Positions 41,188 to 50,050 of a DNA stretch of 64,000 nt are shown one piece after another (within the stretch, counting starts at the first letter, position 1; each line of letters begins with the position of its first letter). The DNA lies in assembly GCF_900105515.1 (NCBI RefSeq), contig NZ_FNSY01000001.1, forward strand, positions 3,534,001 to 3,598,000, written 5' to 3'. The translations under genes and the position numbers were made by a program. The DNA is from Streptomyces sp. 2131.1. GTDB lineage: Bacteria > Actinomycetota > Actinomycetes > Streptomycetales > Streptomycetaceae. A model generated the notes under the pieces. It saw only the letters and a list, made by a program, of their open reading frames with translations, did no database searches and was not told the DNA's origin.

Positions 41188-42633
41188 TCAGGCCTGGGTC
41201 AGCGCCCAGATCCCCACGGCGAAGCAGACCAGCGCCACCAGCAGGACCGGGACCGCCACCTTCGGGGACGGTCCCGGACGCGTTCCCGGGGCGGTCGCCG
41301 GTGCCGGTACGGGGGCTCCTGCCTGCGGGGCCGTGTAGGGACGGGTGAACGCCTGGTCGTGCGGGCCGGGAGCCGGTGCGTGCGCCGGGTCGCCGTAGGG
41401 GGCGGAGTAGCCGGGCGCCGCGGGGCCCGGGTAGCCGTACGCGGCACCCGGAGCGGCGGTTTGAGGCGCGTGGTGCGCGGGAACGGCCGGCTCGGGCGGC
41501 GGGAGGTGGAAGCTGCCCGTCTCTGACATGGAAGCGGGCGCGGAGGGGTACGGCTGCGGCTGCTGTACGCCCGGGGGTGGCACGAACTGCCCACCGGAGT
41601 GCGGCCCGTTGGCCTGGGGCGCGGAGGGCTGCGGGGCGGAGGGCTGCGGAGCCGGCGCCTCCGGAGCCAGGTGCGAGGTGGCCGGGTGCGCCGGGGCCTG
41701 CTGGTCCGTGGACCGATGACCCGGTGAGTGCAGTGCCGTGGTCCGGCCGGACGGCAGGGGACCGTCCGGACCGAATCCCTCGGGCAGCGGGCCGATCTGG
41801 TCGAAGACCTCCACCGGCTCCTCGTCGGCCGACGCATCGGGCAGCATCTCCACGGCCGCGTTCAGCGCCTTGCGCGCACCCGTGGCGGTACGGAAACGGT
41901 CCTGCGGGTCCGGCTGCAGCAGCCCCGCGATGACCTGCCACAACGGCTCCGGGACGCCGTCGGGGGCGCTCGGCGTGCCGTGCGCGGCGAAGTGCTCGAT
42001 GAGGGCCTGGGAATCGGGCTTGGTGCCCTGGAGCAGATACAGGGCGACCAGACCGACCGCGAAGAGGTCCGCCGGGAAGTCCGGTTCCGCTCCCATCATC
42101 TGCTCGGGGGCGAAGTAACCGAGCGTCCCCACCACGTAGTTCGTCTCGGTGAGCCGGGGCTCGCCCTTGCGCATGGAGATGCCGAAGTCGGACAGCCGCA
42201 GATGCGGCCGGCCCCGGCCGGTGGCCTCCATGAGGATGTTGGCGGGTTTGATGTCCCGGTGCACGACGCCCTCGGCGTGCACCGTCGAGAGGCCGGACAG
42301 CAGCTGGTCGAGCAGCGTGCAGACGAACCGAGGGGGCAACGGGCCGTAGTCGCCGATGACATGGGCGAGCGAACCGCCGCTGACGAGGTCCATGGTGAAC
42401 AGGACCTGGTCGTCGTCGGCGGCCCAGCTGGCCGGCGCGAGGACATGGGGATGCTCGATGCGCAGCGCCTGTTCACGGACGAAGCGGAGCAAGGTGTGCG
42501 CGTCGCTCTGCTGGAGCACCTTGGCCGCCACATAGCGGCGGCGCCGGTGGTCCCAGGCGCGCCAGACGGCACCGACCCCACCGCGTCCGATCGGATCGAC
42601 CAGTTCGTACCGTCCGGCGAAGACCTCACCCAT
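41188..42633 (-). CDS. Ser/Thr protein kinase, membrane-anchored
   Basis: 481 residues. Complete kinase domain (1-270): Gly loop IGRGGVGAVW, lysine of VAAKVLQ, HRDIKPANI (about 129-137), DFG, and APEQMMG. Then a long Pro/Gln/Ala-rich linker and a single helix at the very end (VAVPVLLVALVCFAVGIWAL), leaving almost nothing outside, so there is no sensor domain like the PASTA of PknB. ATG at 42633. It converges on the vWA pair with only three bases between stop codons. Targets unknown. Confidence 0.9.
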   Translation of the reverse strand: MGEVFAGRYELVDPIGRGGVGAVWRAWDHRRRRYVAAKVLQQSDAHTLLRFVREQALRIEHPHVLAPASWAADDDQVLFTMDLVSGGSLAHVIGDYGPLPPRFVCTLLDQLLSGLSTVHAEGVVHRDIKPANILMEATGRGRPHLRLSDFGISMRKGEPRLTETNYVVGTLGYFAPEQMMGAEPDFPADLFAVGLVALYLLQGTKPDSQALIEHFAAHGTPSAPDGVPEPLWQVIAGLLQPDPQDRFRTATGARKALNAAVEMLPDASADEEPVEVFDQIGPLPEGFGPDGPLPSGRTTALHSPGHRSTDQQAPAHPATSHLAPEAPAPQPSAPQPSAPQANGPHSGGQFVPPPGVQQPQPYPSAPASMSETGSFHLPPPEPAVPAHHAPQTAAPGAAYGYPGPAAPGYSAPYGDPAHAPAPGPHDQAFTRPYTAPQAGAPVPAPATAPGTRPGPSPKVAVPVLLVALVCFAVGIWALTQA

Positions 42634-42738
42634 GGCGCTGCGCTCGCTCCCCGTTCCTGTTCCGGCCCGTGCCCCCGTACCGCGAGGGCCGGGGGCCTGT
42701 CGTCTGGGTCATGCCGGGCTCGCGGAGCCTGGCACGCC

Positions 42739-43287
42739 CTAGCTCTGGTGGCTCTCGTAGTGCGCCACCGCTTCCGCGGTGCGCCCTGCCCCGTACACCC
42801 TGAGGAACTCTGCCAGTTCCGGATGGGTCGGTGCGAGGGAGTCCGCCGCATCGATGATGTCACCGGCGGCCGCGACCGAGCGCAGCAGCGACTGGATCTC
42901 CCGGACCACCCGGCGCACGGTGGGTGCTCCGCCGCTCGACGTGGTCTGGCCGGTGCCCGAGAGCACCGAGCCGCCCTGGGACTTCTTGATCTCCTCCATG
43001 CGGTCCGTGGCCTCCCCGGCGCTGACGCTGCCGTCGGCCACCTGGCCGGCCAGTTCCTGAAGTGCCTGGACGCGCTGAACGACAGCCGGGTTGCCGATCT
43101 TCGCGCGCTGGCCGCTCATGAGCTGGGAAAGCATGGGAGCGGACAGTCCGAGTGCCGCGGCGAGCCGCGCCTGGTTGAGACCGAGATCGTCGATCAGACG
43201 GCGGAAGAGCGCACCCAGTGGCTCTCCGTACCAACTGCGCTGAAGCTCTCTTGCTCTGGCCGTAGCCTCTTGTTGCGCTGCATCCAT
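42739..43287 (-). CDS. XRE-like helix-turn-helix DNA-binding protein
   Basis: 182 residues from the ATG at 43287 (MDAAQQEATARARELQRSWY) with AAGGGGAG upstream. HTH at about 33-60: DLGLNQARLAAALGLSAPML-SQLMSGQRAKIGN. The C-terminal half is helical with a Gly/Ser linker and ends in SLAPTHPELAEFLRVYGAGR. It sits 105 bases upstream of the kinase on the same strand and may control it. Close in style to regulators commonly found at this place in Streptomyces; ligand unknown. Confidence 0.82.
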   Translation of the reverse strand: MDAAQQEATARARELQRSWYGEPLGALFRRLIDDLGLNQARLAAALGLSAPMLSQLMSGQRAKIGNPAVVQRVQALQELAGQVADGSVSAGEATDRMEEIKKSQGGSVLSGTGQTTSSGGAPTVRRVVREIQSLLRSVAAAGDIIDAADSLAPTHPELAEFLRVYGAGRTAEAVAHYESHQS

Positions 43288-43455
43288 TGCGTCTCCCCTT
43301 CGCATGAGCTTCGCTGCTGCGAACCTCGACCAGCATCTTACGGAGCGTGGTCGCACACGGGGAGTCCCTGATTTTTTGCAGGATCACGGGGGTGAGCCGG
43401 TACTCTGTTCTGCGGTGGTGGCCGGAACGTCGAGGCGTTCGGGCTGCGTACTGTC

Positions 43456-43528
43456 GGGGCCTTAGCTCAGTTGGTAGAGCGCTGCCTTTGCAAGGCAGAT
43501 GTCAGGAGTTCGAATCTCCTAGGCTCCA
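43456..43528 (+). tRNA. tRNA-Ala (anticodon TGC)
   Basis: Acceptor GGGGCCT/AGGCTCC (one G-T pair), D-loop TAGCTCAGTTGGTAGAGC, anticodon stem CTGCC/GGCAG around TTTGCAA, T-loop AGTTCGAATCT, discriminator A43528. The next bases are CCC, so CCA is not encoded and must be added by the CCA enzyme. Confidence 0.96.
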
Positions 43529-43536
43529 CCCATACA

Positions 43537-43576
43537 GATCCCCCCTGACCTGTGGAAACACAGGTCAGGGGGGATC
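43537..43576. terminator. Terminator between tRNA-Ala and convergent DUF5324 gene
   Basis: Perfect 18-bp stem (GATCCCCCCTGACCTGTG and complement) with a GAAA tetraloop. Confidence 0.9.
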
Positions 43577-43607
43577 TTTGTACGTGTGCTCCGCGGCCGG
43601 GCGCGGA

Positions 43608-44348
43608 TCAGGGGCGGTCGTCGAGATCCGTGCCGTCCACGCCCTCCGGGCCGACCTCGCCCGCCGCCTCGGCGTCCGCCTGCTTGGCCTCGACCTCCGG
43701 GTCCAGGATCGCCGAGGTGCTCGGGCTGCCGTCGACGGAGGACAGCGGGCCGCGGTCGTCGACCTCGGTCGGGGCCGGCGGCTCGACCAGCCACTCGGGG
43801 TTGGCCTGCTTGTCCCACCAGCGCCACACGGCGTACCCGACGCCCGCGAGGATGCCGGTCACGGCCAGGCCCTTGAACGCCTTGCCGGCCCGGGTCCGAC
43901 GCTGCTGCTTGCGGGCGAGCTTGCGGATCTGCTTGGCCGTGACCTGGCCGCGCAGGGCGGCCACCGCGGCGGCGCTGCGGGCCGCGGCCTCCTCGGCCAC
44001 CGGCTGGGCGGCTGCCCTGGCGCTCTCGAGGCGCGGGACGGTGTAGTCCGCGGCGCTGCGGGCGGCCTGACGGGTGACGAGCGCGGCGCGCTGCGCGACC
44101 TCGTCGACCTTCGGGGGGACGTGCGTACGGGCGAGCTCGATACGGGGGGCGACGTGCGCGCCGTACTGGACACGGGCCTGCTTGGCTGCCTTCGACACCT
44201 TCGGCGCGAGCAGCGTGCGGGCCTCGTGCGCATAGTGAACGGCTTGGTCCTTGGCCGAGTCGGCGTAGGGCGCCACCACGTCCGCGGCGTGCTGCACGCT
44301 GTCCCTCGCCGAGTCGGTTGCGGCACGCACGCTGTCGATGCGGGTCAC
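43608..44348 (-). CDS. DUF5324 family protein
   Basis: 246 residues. The first 150 are an Ala/Arg-rich amphipathic helical region (TRIDSVRAATDSARDSVQHA and similar), reminiscent of apolipoprotein-like repeats. A helix follows (GLAVTGILAGVGYAVWRWWD, about 160-180), then an acidic disordered tail. GTG at 44348 after GGAGGATCC fixes the start; the longer frame upstream is Pro/Arg-rich and not coding-like. Conserved next to the rhomboid/cyclophilin genes in Streptomyces; function unknown. Confidence 0.8.
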   Translation of the reverse strand: MTRIDSVRAATDSARDSVQHAADVVAPYADSAKDQAVHYAHEARTLLAPKVSKAAKQARVQYGAHVAPRIELARTHVPPKVDEVAQRAALVTRQAARSAADYTVPRLESARAAAQPVAEEAAARSAAAVAALRGQVTAKQIRKLARKQQRRTRAGKAFKGLAVTGILAGVGYAVWRWWDKQANPEWLVEPPAPTEVDDRGPLSSVDGSPSTSAILDPEVEAKQADAEAAGEVGPEGVDGTDLDDRP

Positions 44349-44746
44349 GGGATCCTCCTCCTTGGTGGCGGGTTGGTACTCCGCCTTTCCACCCATTTCG
44401 AGATCATGCCTGCGTGGTGCCGGTGGGGCACGTGGGGCGGGCATCCGGGTCATGCGGTGCACAGAGGATGTCCCGGGGCGATGTGGTGCAAGGGGAGCCT
44501 TCCGTCGACCATGCCACGGCCCGGACCGCCGCGCGCCGGTTCGGCACGCACTCGGCGGCAGGTTCGGCACGCGCATGGCGGCATCGGTCGCGCCGGGCGG
44601 CGCGGAAGGCACCCGGCGCCCGCTTCGGACGCCGCGGGGGCGGTGCGTGCGAGGATCGGGGCGTCGGGGCCGGGCCGGTTGCCGGAGCGGACCGACGCGC
44701 AGCGCGGCTGCGCAGAGCACACGTGCAGACTCACGGAAGGCAGATC
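44349..44746. other. Intergenic region between DUF5324 and cyclophilin genes
   Basis: About 400 bases with no convincing gene on either strand. The element GGTTCGGCACGC occurs twice (44538-44549 and 44561-44572), 23 bases apart, of unknown meaning. Promoters of the two divergent genes should be here. Confidence 0.4.
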
Positions 44747-45274
44747 GTGGCCGAGCAGCTTTACGCCACCTTGAAGACCAACCAGGGCGACATCGAGATC
44801 CGGCTCCTGCCGAACCACGCTCCCAAGACGGTCAGGAACTTCGTCGGGCTCGCCACCGGTGAGCGCGAGTGGATCAACCCGGAGACCGGCGAGAAGACCA
44901 CGGCCCGGCTGTACGACGGCACCGTCTTCCACCGCGTGATCAGCGGTTTCATGATCCAGGGCGGCGACCCGCTGGGGAACGGCACGGGCGGCCCGGGCTA
45001 CAAGTTCGCGGACGAGTTCCACCCCGATCTCGCCTTCAACAAGCCGTACCTGCTCGCCATGGCCAACTCCGGCCCCGGTACCAACGGCTCGCAGTTCTTC
45101 ATCACGGTCTCGCCGACCGCCTGGCTGACCGGCAAGCACACCATCTTCGGTGAGGTGTCCGGCGAGGCGGGCAAGAAGGTCGTCGACGCCATCGTGGAAA
45201 CTCCGACCAACGCGCGTACCGACCGCCCGGTGCAGGACGTCGTCATCGAGTCGGTCGTCGTCGAGAAGCGCTGA
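44747..45274 (+). CDS. Peptidyl-prolyl cis-trans isomerase (cyclophilin)
   Basis: 175 residues, cytoplasmic single-domain cyclophilin. Conserved TVFHRVISGFMIQGGDPLG (catalytic Arg), MANSGPGTNGSQFFITV, and HTIFGEV. GTG with GGAAGG upstream (44747) is taken; a longer frame is Arg/Ala-rich shadow sequence. Catalyses proline isomerisation during folding. It is 160 bases before the rhomboid gene. Confidence 0.94.
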   Translation: MAEQLYATLKTNQGDIEIRLLPNHAPKTVRNFVGLATGEREWINPETGEKTTARLYDGTVFHRVISGFMIQGGDPLGNGTGGPGYKFADEFHPDLAFNKPYLLAMANSGPGTNGSQFFITVSPTAWLTGKHTIFGEVSGEAGKKVVDAIVETPTNARTDRPVQDVVIESVVVEKR

Positions 45275-45433
45275 GCGCCCTTCGTCACCGCTCGGTCACT
45301 CTCCGACCCGACTCCCGGGAACCAACCGCCCCGCTCGTCCGTATCTCATGACAGAACGGACGCGCGGGGCGGTGTCGTGTGCGTCGCCGTGAGACGAGCG
45401 CCGAACGACGAGGACCGAGGGGACCGGGAAGCC

Positions 45434-46342
45434 ATGGGACCGATGGACCAGCAGCCGCCGGGTGCGTCCGGACCGCGCCCGCCCGTCGATGGGCCGCCCG
45501 TCTGCTACCGCCACCCGGACCGTGAGACGGCGGTCCGGTGCGTCCGCTGCGACCGCCCCATCTGCCCCCAGTGCATGGTCAGCGCCTCGGTCGGCTTCCA
45601 GTGCCCCGACTGCGTCCGCCAGAGCTCCGGTACGGGACACGGCGCGTCCGTCACGCAGCCGCGCACGCTGGCCGGCGGCCTCGTCGCGGCCGACCCGCGG
45701 CTGATCACCAAGATCCTGCTGGGGATCAACATCGCGATGTTCGTCGCGGTATCGGTGGACGACGCGCTGCTCGACAAGCTGGTGCTGCTCGGCCGGGCCA
45801 ACCTCTACTACGGCGGGCCGCCCGAGGGCATCGCCGAGGGCCAGTGGTACCGGCTGGTGACGTCGATGTTCCTGCACCAGGAGGTGTGGCACATCGCCTT
45901 CAACATGCTGGGGCTGTGGTGGCTGGGCGGCCCTCTGGAAGCGGTGCTGGGCCGTGTCCGCTACCTCGCGCTGTATCTGATCTCGGGGCTGGCCGGCGGC
46001 GCGCTGACGTACTGGCTCGCGGAGCCGAACCAGCCCTCGCTGGGGGCGTCCGGCGCCATCTTCGGTCTGCTGGGCGCGACCATCGTGCTGATGCGCAGGC
46101 TGAACTACGACATGCGCCCGGTCTTCATGATCCTCGCGCTCAACCTGATCATCACCTTCAACCCCTGGGGCGGGATCGCCTGGCAGGCGCATGTCGGGGG
46201 GCTCGTCGCAGGAGTGCTGATCGGGATCGCCATGCTGCACGCCCCGCGTGAGCGGCGTGACCTCGTGCAGTTCGGGGCCTGCGCGGTGGTCCTGCTGGCC
46301 ACCTTCCTGATCGTGGTGACCAGAACGGCCGCCCTGTCCTGA
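45434..46342 (+). CDS. Rhomboid family intramembrane serine protease with N-terminal zinc-binding motif
   Basis: 302 residues. N-terminal Cys/His-rich segment (CYRHPDRETAVRCVRCDRPI then CPQCMV, later CPDCVRQ) resembling a B-box zinc finger. Then six or seven membrane helices with the rhomboid signatures: EVWHIAFNMLGLWWLGGPLE, catalytic Ser in LGASGAIFG, and the His of WQAHVGGLVAG. Start ATG 45434. Cleaves membrane proteins within the bilayer; substrates unknown. It lies between the cyclophilin gene and the DnaA-box cluster. Confidence 0.93.
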   Translation: MGPMDQQPPGASGPRPPVDGPPVCYRHPDRETAVRCVRCDRPICPQCMVSASVGFQCPDCVRQSSGTGHGASVTQPRTLAGGLVAADPRLITKILLGINIAMFVAVSVDDALLDKLVLLGRANLYYGGPPEGIAEGQWYRLVTSMFLHQEVWHIAFNMLGLWWLGGPLEAVLGRVRYLALYLISGLAGGALTYWLAEPNQPSLGASGAIFGLLGATIVLMRRLNYDMRPVFMILALNLIITFNPWGGIAWQAHVGGLVAGVLIGIAMLHAPRERRDLVQFGACAVVLLATFLIVVTRTAALS

Positions 46343-46660
46343 AAGGTGTTCCCGGCACCTTTCACAAGCGGTTGTGGGCCATTTGTGACCGAAGTTGTCC
46401 ACAGGGTTCCACAGCGTGATCCCGATCTTGTGCATAGTGCGGGCACAACTGCGCCCCTTGTCCCTGAGCTGGGTTTTTCCAGTCGGGGCAAGGGGCGTCC
46501 CGCCCCCGGGCGGGAGCGGCTGCAGTCACACCGGCGTCAACGGCCGGAGAGTTATCCACAGATCGTCTGACCTTTTCCCCCACCTGTGGATAACGCTGTG
46601 GGTAACTCAGGGCAGGGGTTGCGCGGCAGTGCCGACGTGTGGTTTACGCGGTGGTGCGGG
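46343..46660. other. Non-coding cluster of DnaA boxes outside oriC
   Basis: Between the convergent rhomboid and crgA genes. It holds perfect boxes TTGTCCACA (46395-46403), TTATCCACA (46552-46560) and TGTGGATAA (46585-46593, reverse), plus GGTTCCACA (46405-46413) and TGTGGGTAA (46597-46605, reverse). Three exact boxes in 200 bases, about 20 kb from oriC, is unlikely by chance in such GC-rich DNA. No gene is seen. Clusters of DnaA boxes outside oriC have been described in S. coelicolor as regulators of initiation; whether this is one of them I cannot tell. Confidence 0.75.
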
Positions 46661-46915
46661 CTACTTCCACTGGGTGGAGACGCCGAAGCCGCCGGCGATG
46701 AAGCCGAAGCCGACGACGATGTTCCAGTTCCCCAGCGACTTGACCGGCAGGTCGCCGTCGGTCACATAGAAAACGACGATCCAGGCCAACCCGATCAGGA
46801 ACAGCGCCAGCATCACGGGCGCGACCCAGCTGCGGTTGGTCAGCTTTATGTTGGTCGCCTGCTTCGCCGGAGGCGGCGTGAAGTCGGCCTTCTTGCGGAT
46901 ACGTGACTTCGGCAC
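46661..46915 (-). CDS. crgA: Cell division protein CrgA
   Basis: 84 residues: [18 protein letters not shown] basic head, two membrane helices ([39 protein letters not shown]), end TQWK. Full-length member of the actinobacterial CrgA family, which coordinates FtsZ and septal wall synthesis and, in Streptomyces, restrains septation in aerial hyphae. ATG at 46915 after AGGAGAG. Divergent from the DUF881 gene. Confidence 0.95.
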   Translation of the reverse strand: MPKSRIRKKADFTPPPAKQATNIKLTNRSWVAPVMLALFLIGLAWIVVFYVTDGDLPVKSLGNWNIVVGFGFIAGGFGVSTQWK

Positions 46916-47056
46916 GAGGAACTCTCCTGTCGATGCGCTGCGTGACCGCGCAGGGAACTGTGGCTGGCGCCGGGGCTGGGCGCGAGGGGGAATGTGGCCT
47001 CCCCGGGGCGTCCGTTAGCGTAGTGCTTCCGTGGCACCGAAGGAGATAAGGGTACG

Positions 47057-47824
47057 TTGAGCAATTCTGCCGACTCTCCCCCCGGGCCGGTCCGGCGCAC
47101 CTTCCGGCACCCGGTCAGAGTGCTCACGGCTGCCGTTTTCGCCCTTGCCGGTCTCATCTTCGTGACCAGCGCGAATACGGCGAAGGGCACCAATATCCGC
47201 ACCGACGCCTCGCTGCTGAAGCTCTCCGACCTCATCCAGCAGCGCAGCGAGAAGAACGCCGCCCTCGAGGAGTCCGCCGCCTCCGTGCGCGGGGACATCG
47301 ACAGCCTCGCCCAGCGCGACAACGGCAGCACCAAGGCGGAGGCCGCCAAGCTCAAGGCGCTGGAGCGGAACGCGGGCACCACCGAGCTGTCCGGTGCGGC
47401 GGTGTCCGTCACGCTCGACGACGCCCCGCCGAACGCCACCGCGAGCCCCGGCTACCCCGACCCGCAGCCCAACGACCTGGTCATCCACCAGCAGGACCTC
47501 CAGGCGGTCGTCAACGCCCTCTGGCAGGGTGGCGCCAAGGGCGTCAAGGTCATGGACCAGCGGCTGATCTCCACCAGCGCCGTGCGCTGCGTCGGCAACA
47601 CCCTGATCCTCCAGGGCCGGGTCTACTCACCCCCGTACAAGATCACCGCGGTGGGCGATCCCGGGGCGCTGCGGCGTGCGCTGGACGCCTCGCCGGCGAT
47701 CCAGAACTACCTGCTGTACGTGAAGGCGTACGGGCTCGGCTGGAAGGTCGACGAGCACGTGGCGGTGACGCTTCCCGGCTACTCCGGCACGGTGGATCTG
47801 CACTACGCGGAGCCGGTGGAGTAG
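47057..47824 (+). CDS. DUF881 family protein
   Basis: 255 residues. One N-terminal helix (VLTAAVFALAGLIFVTSANT), a coiled coil (LIQQRSEKNAALEESAASVR), then the DUF881 fold (LSGAAVSVTLDDAP, NDLVIHQQDLQAVVNALWQG, AVRCVGNTLILQGRVYSPPY). Outside the membrane. TTG start with GGAG upstream. The family is found beside crgA and division genes in actinobacteria and resembles FtsQ/FtsB-type membrane proteins in layout only; function not established. Confidence 0.88.
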   Translation: MSNSADSPPGPVRRTFRHPVRVLTAAVFALAGLIFVTSANTAKGTNIRTDASLLKLSDLIQQRSEKNAALEESAASVRGDIDSLAQRDNGSTKAEAAKLKALERNAGTTELSGAAVSVTLDDAPPNATASPGYPDPQPNDLVIHQQDLQAVVNALWQGGAKGVKVMDQRLISTSAVRCVGNTLILQGRVYSPPYKITAVGDPGALRRALDASPAIQNYLLYVKAYGLGWKVDEHVAVTLPGYSGTVDLHYAEPVE

Positions 47825-47917
47825 CGGACGGCTTCCGGCGCCGCACAGCTTTCCACAGGCTGCCCACGCCGGGCCCCCCGCCCTTTAGTCTGGTCCCGTA
47901 CCGAATGGAGGGTCTGG

Positions 47918-48103
47918 ATGTACAGCTGGATCTGGCGGCATCTGCCGGGCAACGTGTGGGTGCGCGCGTTCATTTCGCTCGTGCTCGCCCTGGCGGTCGT
48001 CTATGTGCTGTTCCAGTACGTCTTCCCCTGGGCGGAGCCGCTGCTTCCGTTCGGTGACGTGACGGTCGACGGTGCGGGCGCGGCGACGGGGGCCGGCCGA
48101 TGA
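47918..48103 (+). CDS. Small single-helix membrane protein
   Basis: 61 residues: MYSWIWRHLPGNVWVRAFIS, then one helix (LVLALAVVYVLFQYVFPW) and a short Gly/Ala tail. ATG after a GGAGGGTC leader; its end overlaps the PabA/TrpG start (ATGA), so it is translationally coupled. Conserved at this place in Streptomyces; function unknown. Confidence 0.82.
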   Translation: MYSWIWRHLPGNVWVRAFISLVLALAVVYVLFQYVFPWAEPLLPFGDVTVDGAGAATGAGR

Positions 48104-48738
48104 GCGCCCGCATCCTGGTCGTCGACAACTACGACAGCTTCGTCTTCAACCTCGTCCAGTACCTGTACCAGCTGGGTGCCGAGTGCGAGGTGCTGCGCAA
48201 CGACGAGGTCACCACGGCCCACGCCCAGGACGGCTTCGACGGCGTCCTGCTCTCCCCCGGCCCCGGCACGCCGGAGCACGCGGGTGTCTGCATCGACATG
48301 GTGCGGCACTGCGCGGCGACCGGCGTCCCCGTCTTCGGGGTCTGCCTGGGCATGCAGTCCATGGCGGTGGCGTACGGCGGTGTCGTCGGCCGCGCCCCCG
48401 AGCTGCTGCACGGCAAGACGTCCCCGGTGCTCCACGAGGGCGCGGGCGTCTTCGCCGGTCTGCCCTCGCCCTTCACCGCGACCCGCTACCACTCGCTCGC
48501 CGCCGAACCGGACACGGTCCCCGAGGAGCTGGAGGTCACCGCGCGGACCGCCGACGGGATCATCATGGGCCTGCGCCACCGGGAGCTGGCCGTCGAGGGC
48601 GTGCAGTTCCACCCCGAGTCGGTGCTCACCGAGTACGGCCACCTGATGCTGGCCAACTGGCTGGTGCGCTGCGGGGACGCCGGAGCCGTCGAGAGGTCGG
48701 CGGGGCTCGCTCCGGTGGTGGGCAAGGCCGTCGCGTGA
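48100..48738 (+). CDS. Glutamine amidotransferase, aminodeoxychorismate/anthranilate synthase component II
   Basis: 212 residues. Class I amidotransferase: DNYDSFVFNL, LSPGPGTPEHAG, catalytic Cys82 in FGVCLGMQSMA, and FHPES with the catalytic His and Glu. It supplies ammonia from glutamine to a chorismate-using partner; the partner (PabB or TrpE) is not in this window, so folate versus tryptophan cannot be decided. Overlaps both neighbours by four bases. Confidence 0.92.
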   Translation: MSARILVVDNYDSFVFNLVQYLYQLGAECEVLRNDEVTTAHAQDGFDGVLLSPGPGTPEHAGVCIDMVRHCAATGVPVFGVCLGMQSMAVAYGGVVGRAPELLHGKTSPVLHEGAGVFAGLPSPFTATRYHSLAAEPDTVPEELEVTARTADGIIMGLRHRELAVEGVQFHPESVLTEYGHLMLANWLVRCGDAGAVERSAGLAPVVGKAVA

Positions 48739-50018
48739 CCCCACCCCGCCACGGAGCCGGGGCCGGGCAGGACGACCCGCACGATCCGCGGTCGTACGAG
48801 GCCCCGGGCGCGTTCCAGGCGGCGGTCCACGGGCTGTCCGACCCGTTGAACGACCCGCTGCCGGAGCCGGACCCCGTGCCGCCGCCCCAGCAGACCCCGT
48901 ACGACCCCCATGGCCCTCAGCAGGCCGCGCAGGAGTGGTACGACCCCGAGGGCTACCAACGCGACTGGTACGGCCCCCAGGACCCCGTACAGCCGGCCTC
49001 CGCCGGTCCGTACGCTCCGTCCGACGACGTACAGCAGTCCCCCGCCGGTCCGTACGCCCCGTCCGACGATGCCGTGGAGCCCGCCACCGAGGTGCTCGGG
49101 CGAATAGACGCGGACGAACCGGTCGTTCCGGCGCCGCGCCCGGACCCGGAGGAGGCCGACGAGGCCGGCGGCGCCCTCGCGGCGGCTGCGCCTCTCGCCC
49201 CGCCCACCGGCGGCCGCGCCGAGCGCCGACGGGCCGCCAAGGGCCGTGGCCGGCGGCGGCCCGCGCCGCGGCCGGGGCCCGAGAACGCGGCCCCCGCGAA
49301 GCCCATGACCCGCATGGAGGCGCGTCGGGCGGCCAAGGCCGCCAAGGACAGCCCCGCGGTCGTCATCAGCCGGGGCATCGGCGAACTGTTCATCACGCTC
49401 GGCGTCCTGATGCTGCTGTTCGTCACCTACCAGCTCTGGTGGACGAACGTGCGCGCCGACCAGATCGCCGGCCGGGAGACCCACAAGATCCAGGACGACT
49501 GGGCCAAGGGCACCCCGAAACAGGAGGCGTTCGAGCCAGGGCAGGGTTTCGCCATCATCCACATCCCCAAGCTGGACGTCGTCACGCCCATCGCCGAGGG
49601 CACCAGCAAGGAGAAGGTCCTCGACCGGGGCATGGTCGGCCACTACAGCGAGAAGCCGCTGCGTACGGCGATGCCCTCCGACAAGCAGGGCAACTTCGCG
49701 CTGGCCGGTCACCGCAACACGCACGGGGAGCCGTTCCGCTACATCAACCGGCTGAAGCCCGGCGACCCGATCGTGGTCGAGACCCGGGAGGCGTACTACA
49801 CGTACGAGATGACGAGCGTGCTGCCGCAGACCTCGCCGTCCAACGTCTCCGTGATCGGGCCGGTCCCGAAGCAGTCCGGGTTCACCGAGCCCGGCCGCTA
49901 CATCACGTTGACGACGTGTACACCCGAATTCACGAGTACGTACCGTTTGATCGTCTGGGGCAAGATGGTCGACGAACGGCCGCGCAGCAAGGGGAAGCCC
50001 GACGTGCTCGTGGACTGA
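48735..50018 (+). CDS. Class E sortase
   Basis: 427 residues. A long acidic, Pro/Tyr/Gln-rich cytoplasmic region (1-215), one membrane helix (LFITLGVLMLLFVTYQLWWT, about 217-237), then the sortase domain: GFAIIHIPKLDVVTPI, catalytic His326 (LAGHRNTHGEPF), Cys395 (TLTTCTPEF) and an Arg in TYRLIVWG. Class E enzymes anchor proteins with LAxTG-type signals to the wall. GTG start overlaps the amidotransferase stop. The unusually long N-terminal tail differs from the second sortase. Confidence 0.93.
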   Translation: MTPPRHGAGAGQDDPHDPRSYEAPGAFQAAVHGLSDPLNDPLPEPDPVPPPQQTPYDPHGPQQAAQEWYDPEGYQRDWYGPQDPVQPASAGPYAPSDDVQQSPAGPYAPSDDAVEPATEVLGRIDADEPVVPAPRPDPEEADEAGGALAAAAPLAPPTGGRAERRRAAKGRGRRRPAPRPGPENAAPAKPMTRMEARRAAKAAKDSPAVVISRGIGELFITLGVLMLLFVTYQLWWTNVRADQIAGRETHKIQDDWAKGTPKQEAFEPGQGFAIIHIPKLDVVTPIAEGTSKEKVLDRGMVGHYSEKPLRTAMPSDKQGNFALAGHRNTHGEPFRYINRLKPGDPIVVETREAYYTYEMTSVLPQTSPSNVSVIGPVPKQSGFTEPGRYITLTTCTPEFTSTYRLIVWGKMVDERPRSKGKPDVLVD

Positions 50019-50050
50019 ACGGGCTGGAGTCACGAGGACAGGGCGGTGCT

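Noticed and set aside
42896..43060. Possible toxin-antitoxin or phage-repressor reading of the XRE-type regulator
   Set aside because: No small partner gene adjoins it; its size and neighbour (kinase) fit a chromosomal regulator.
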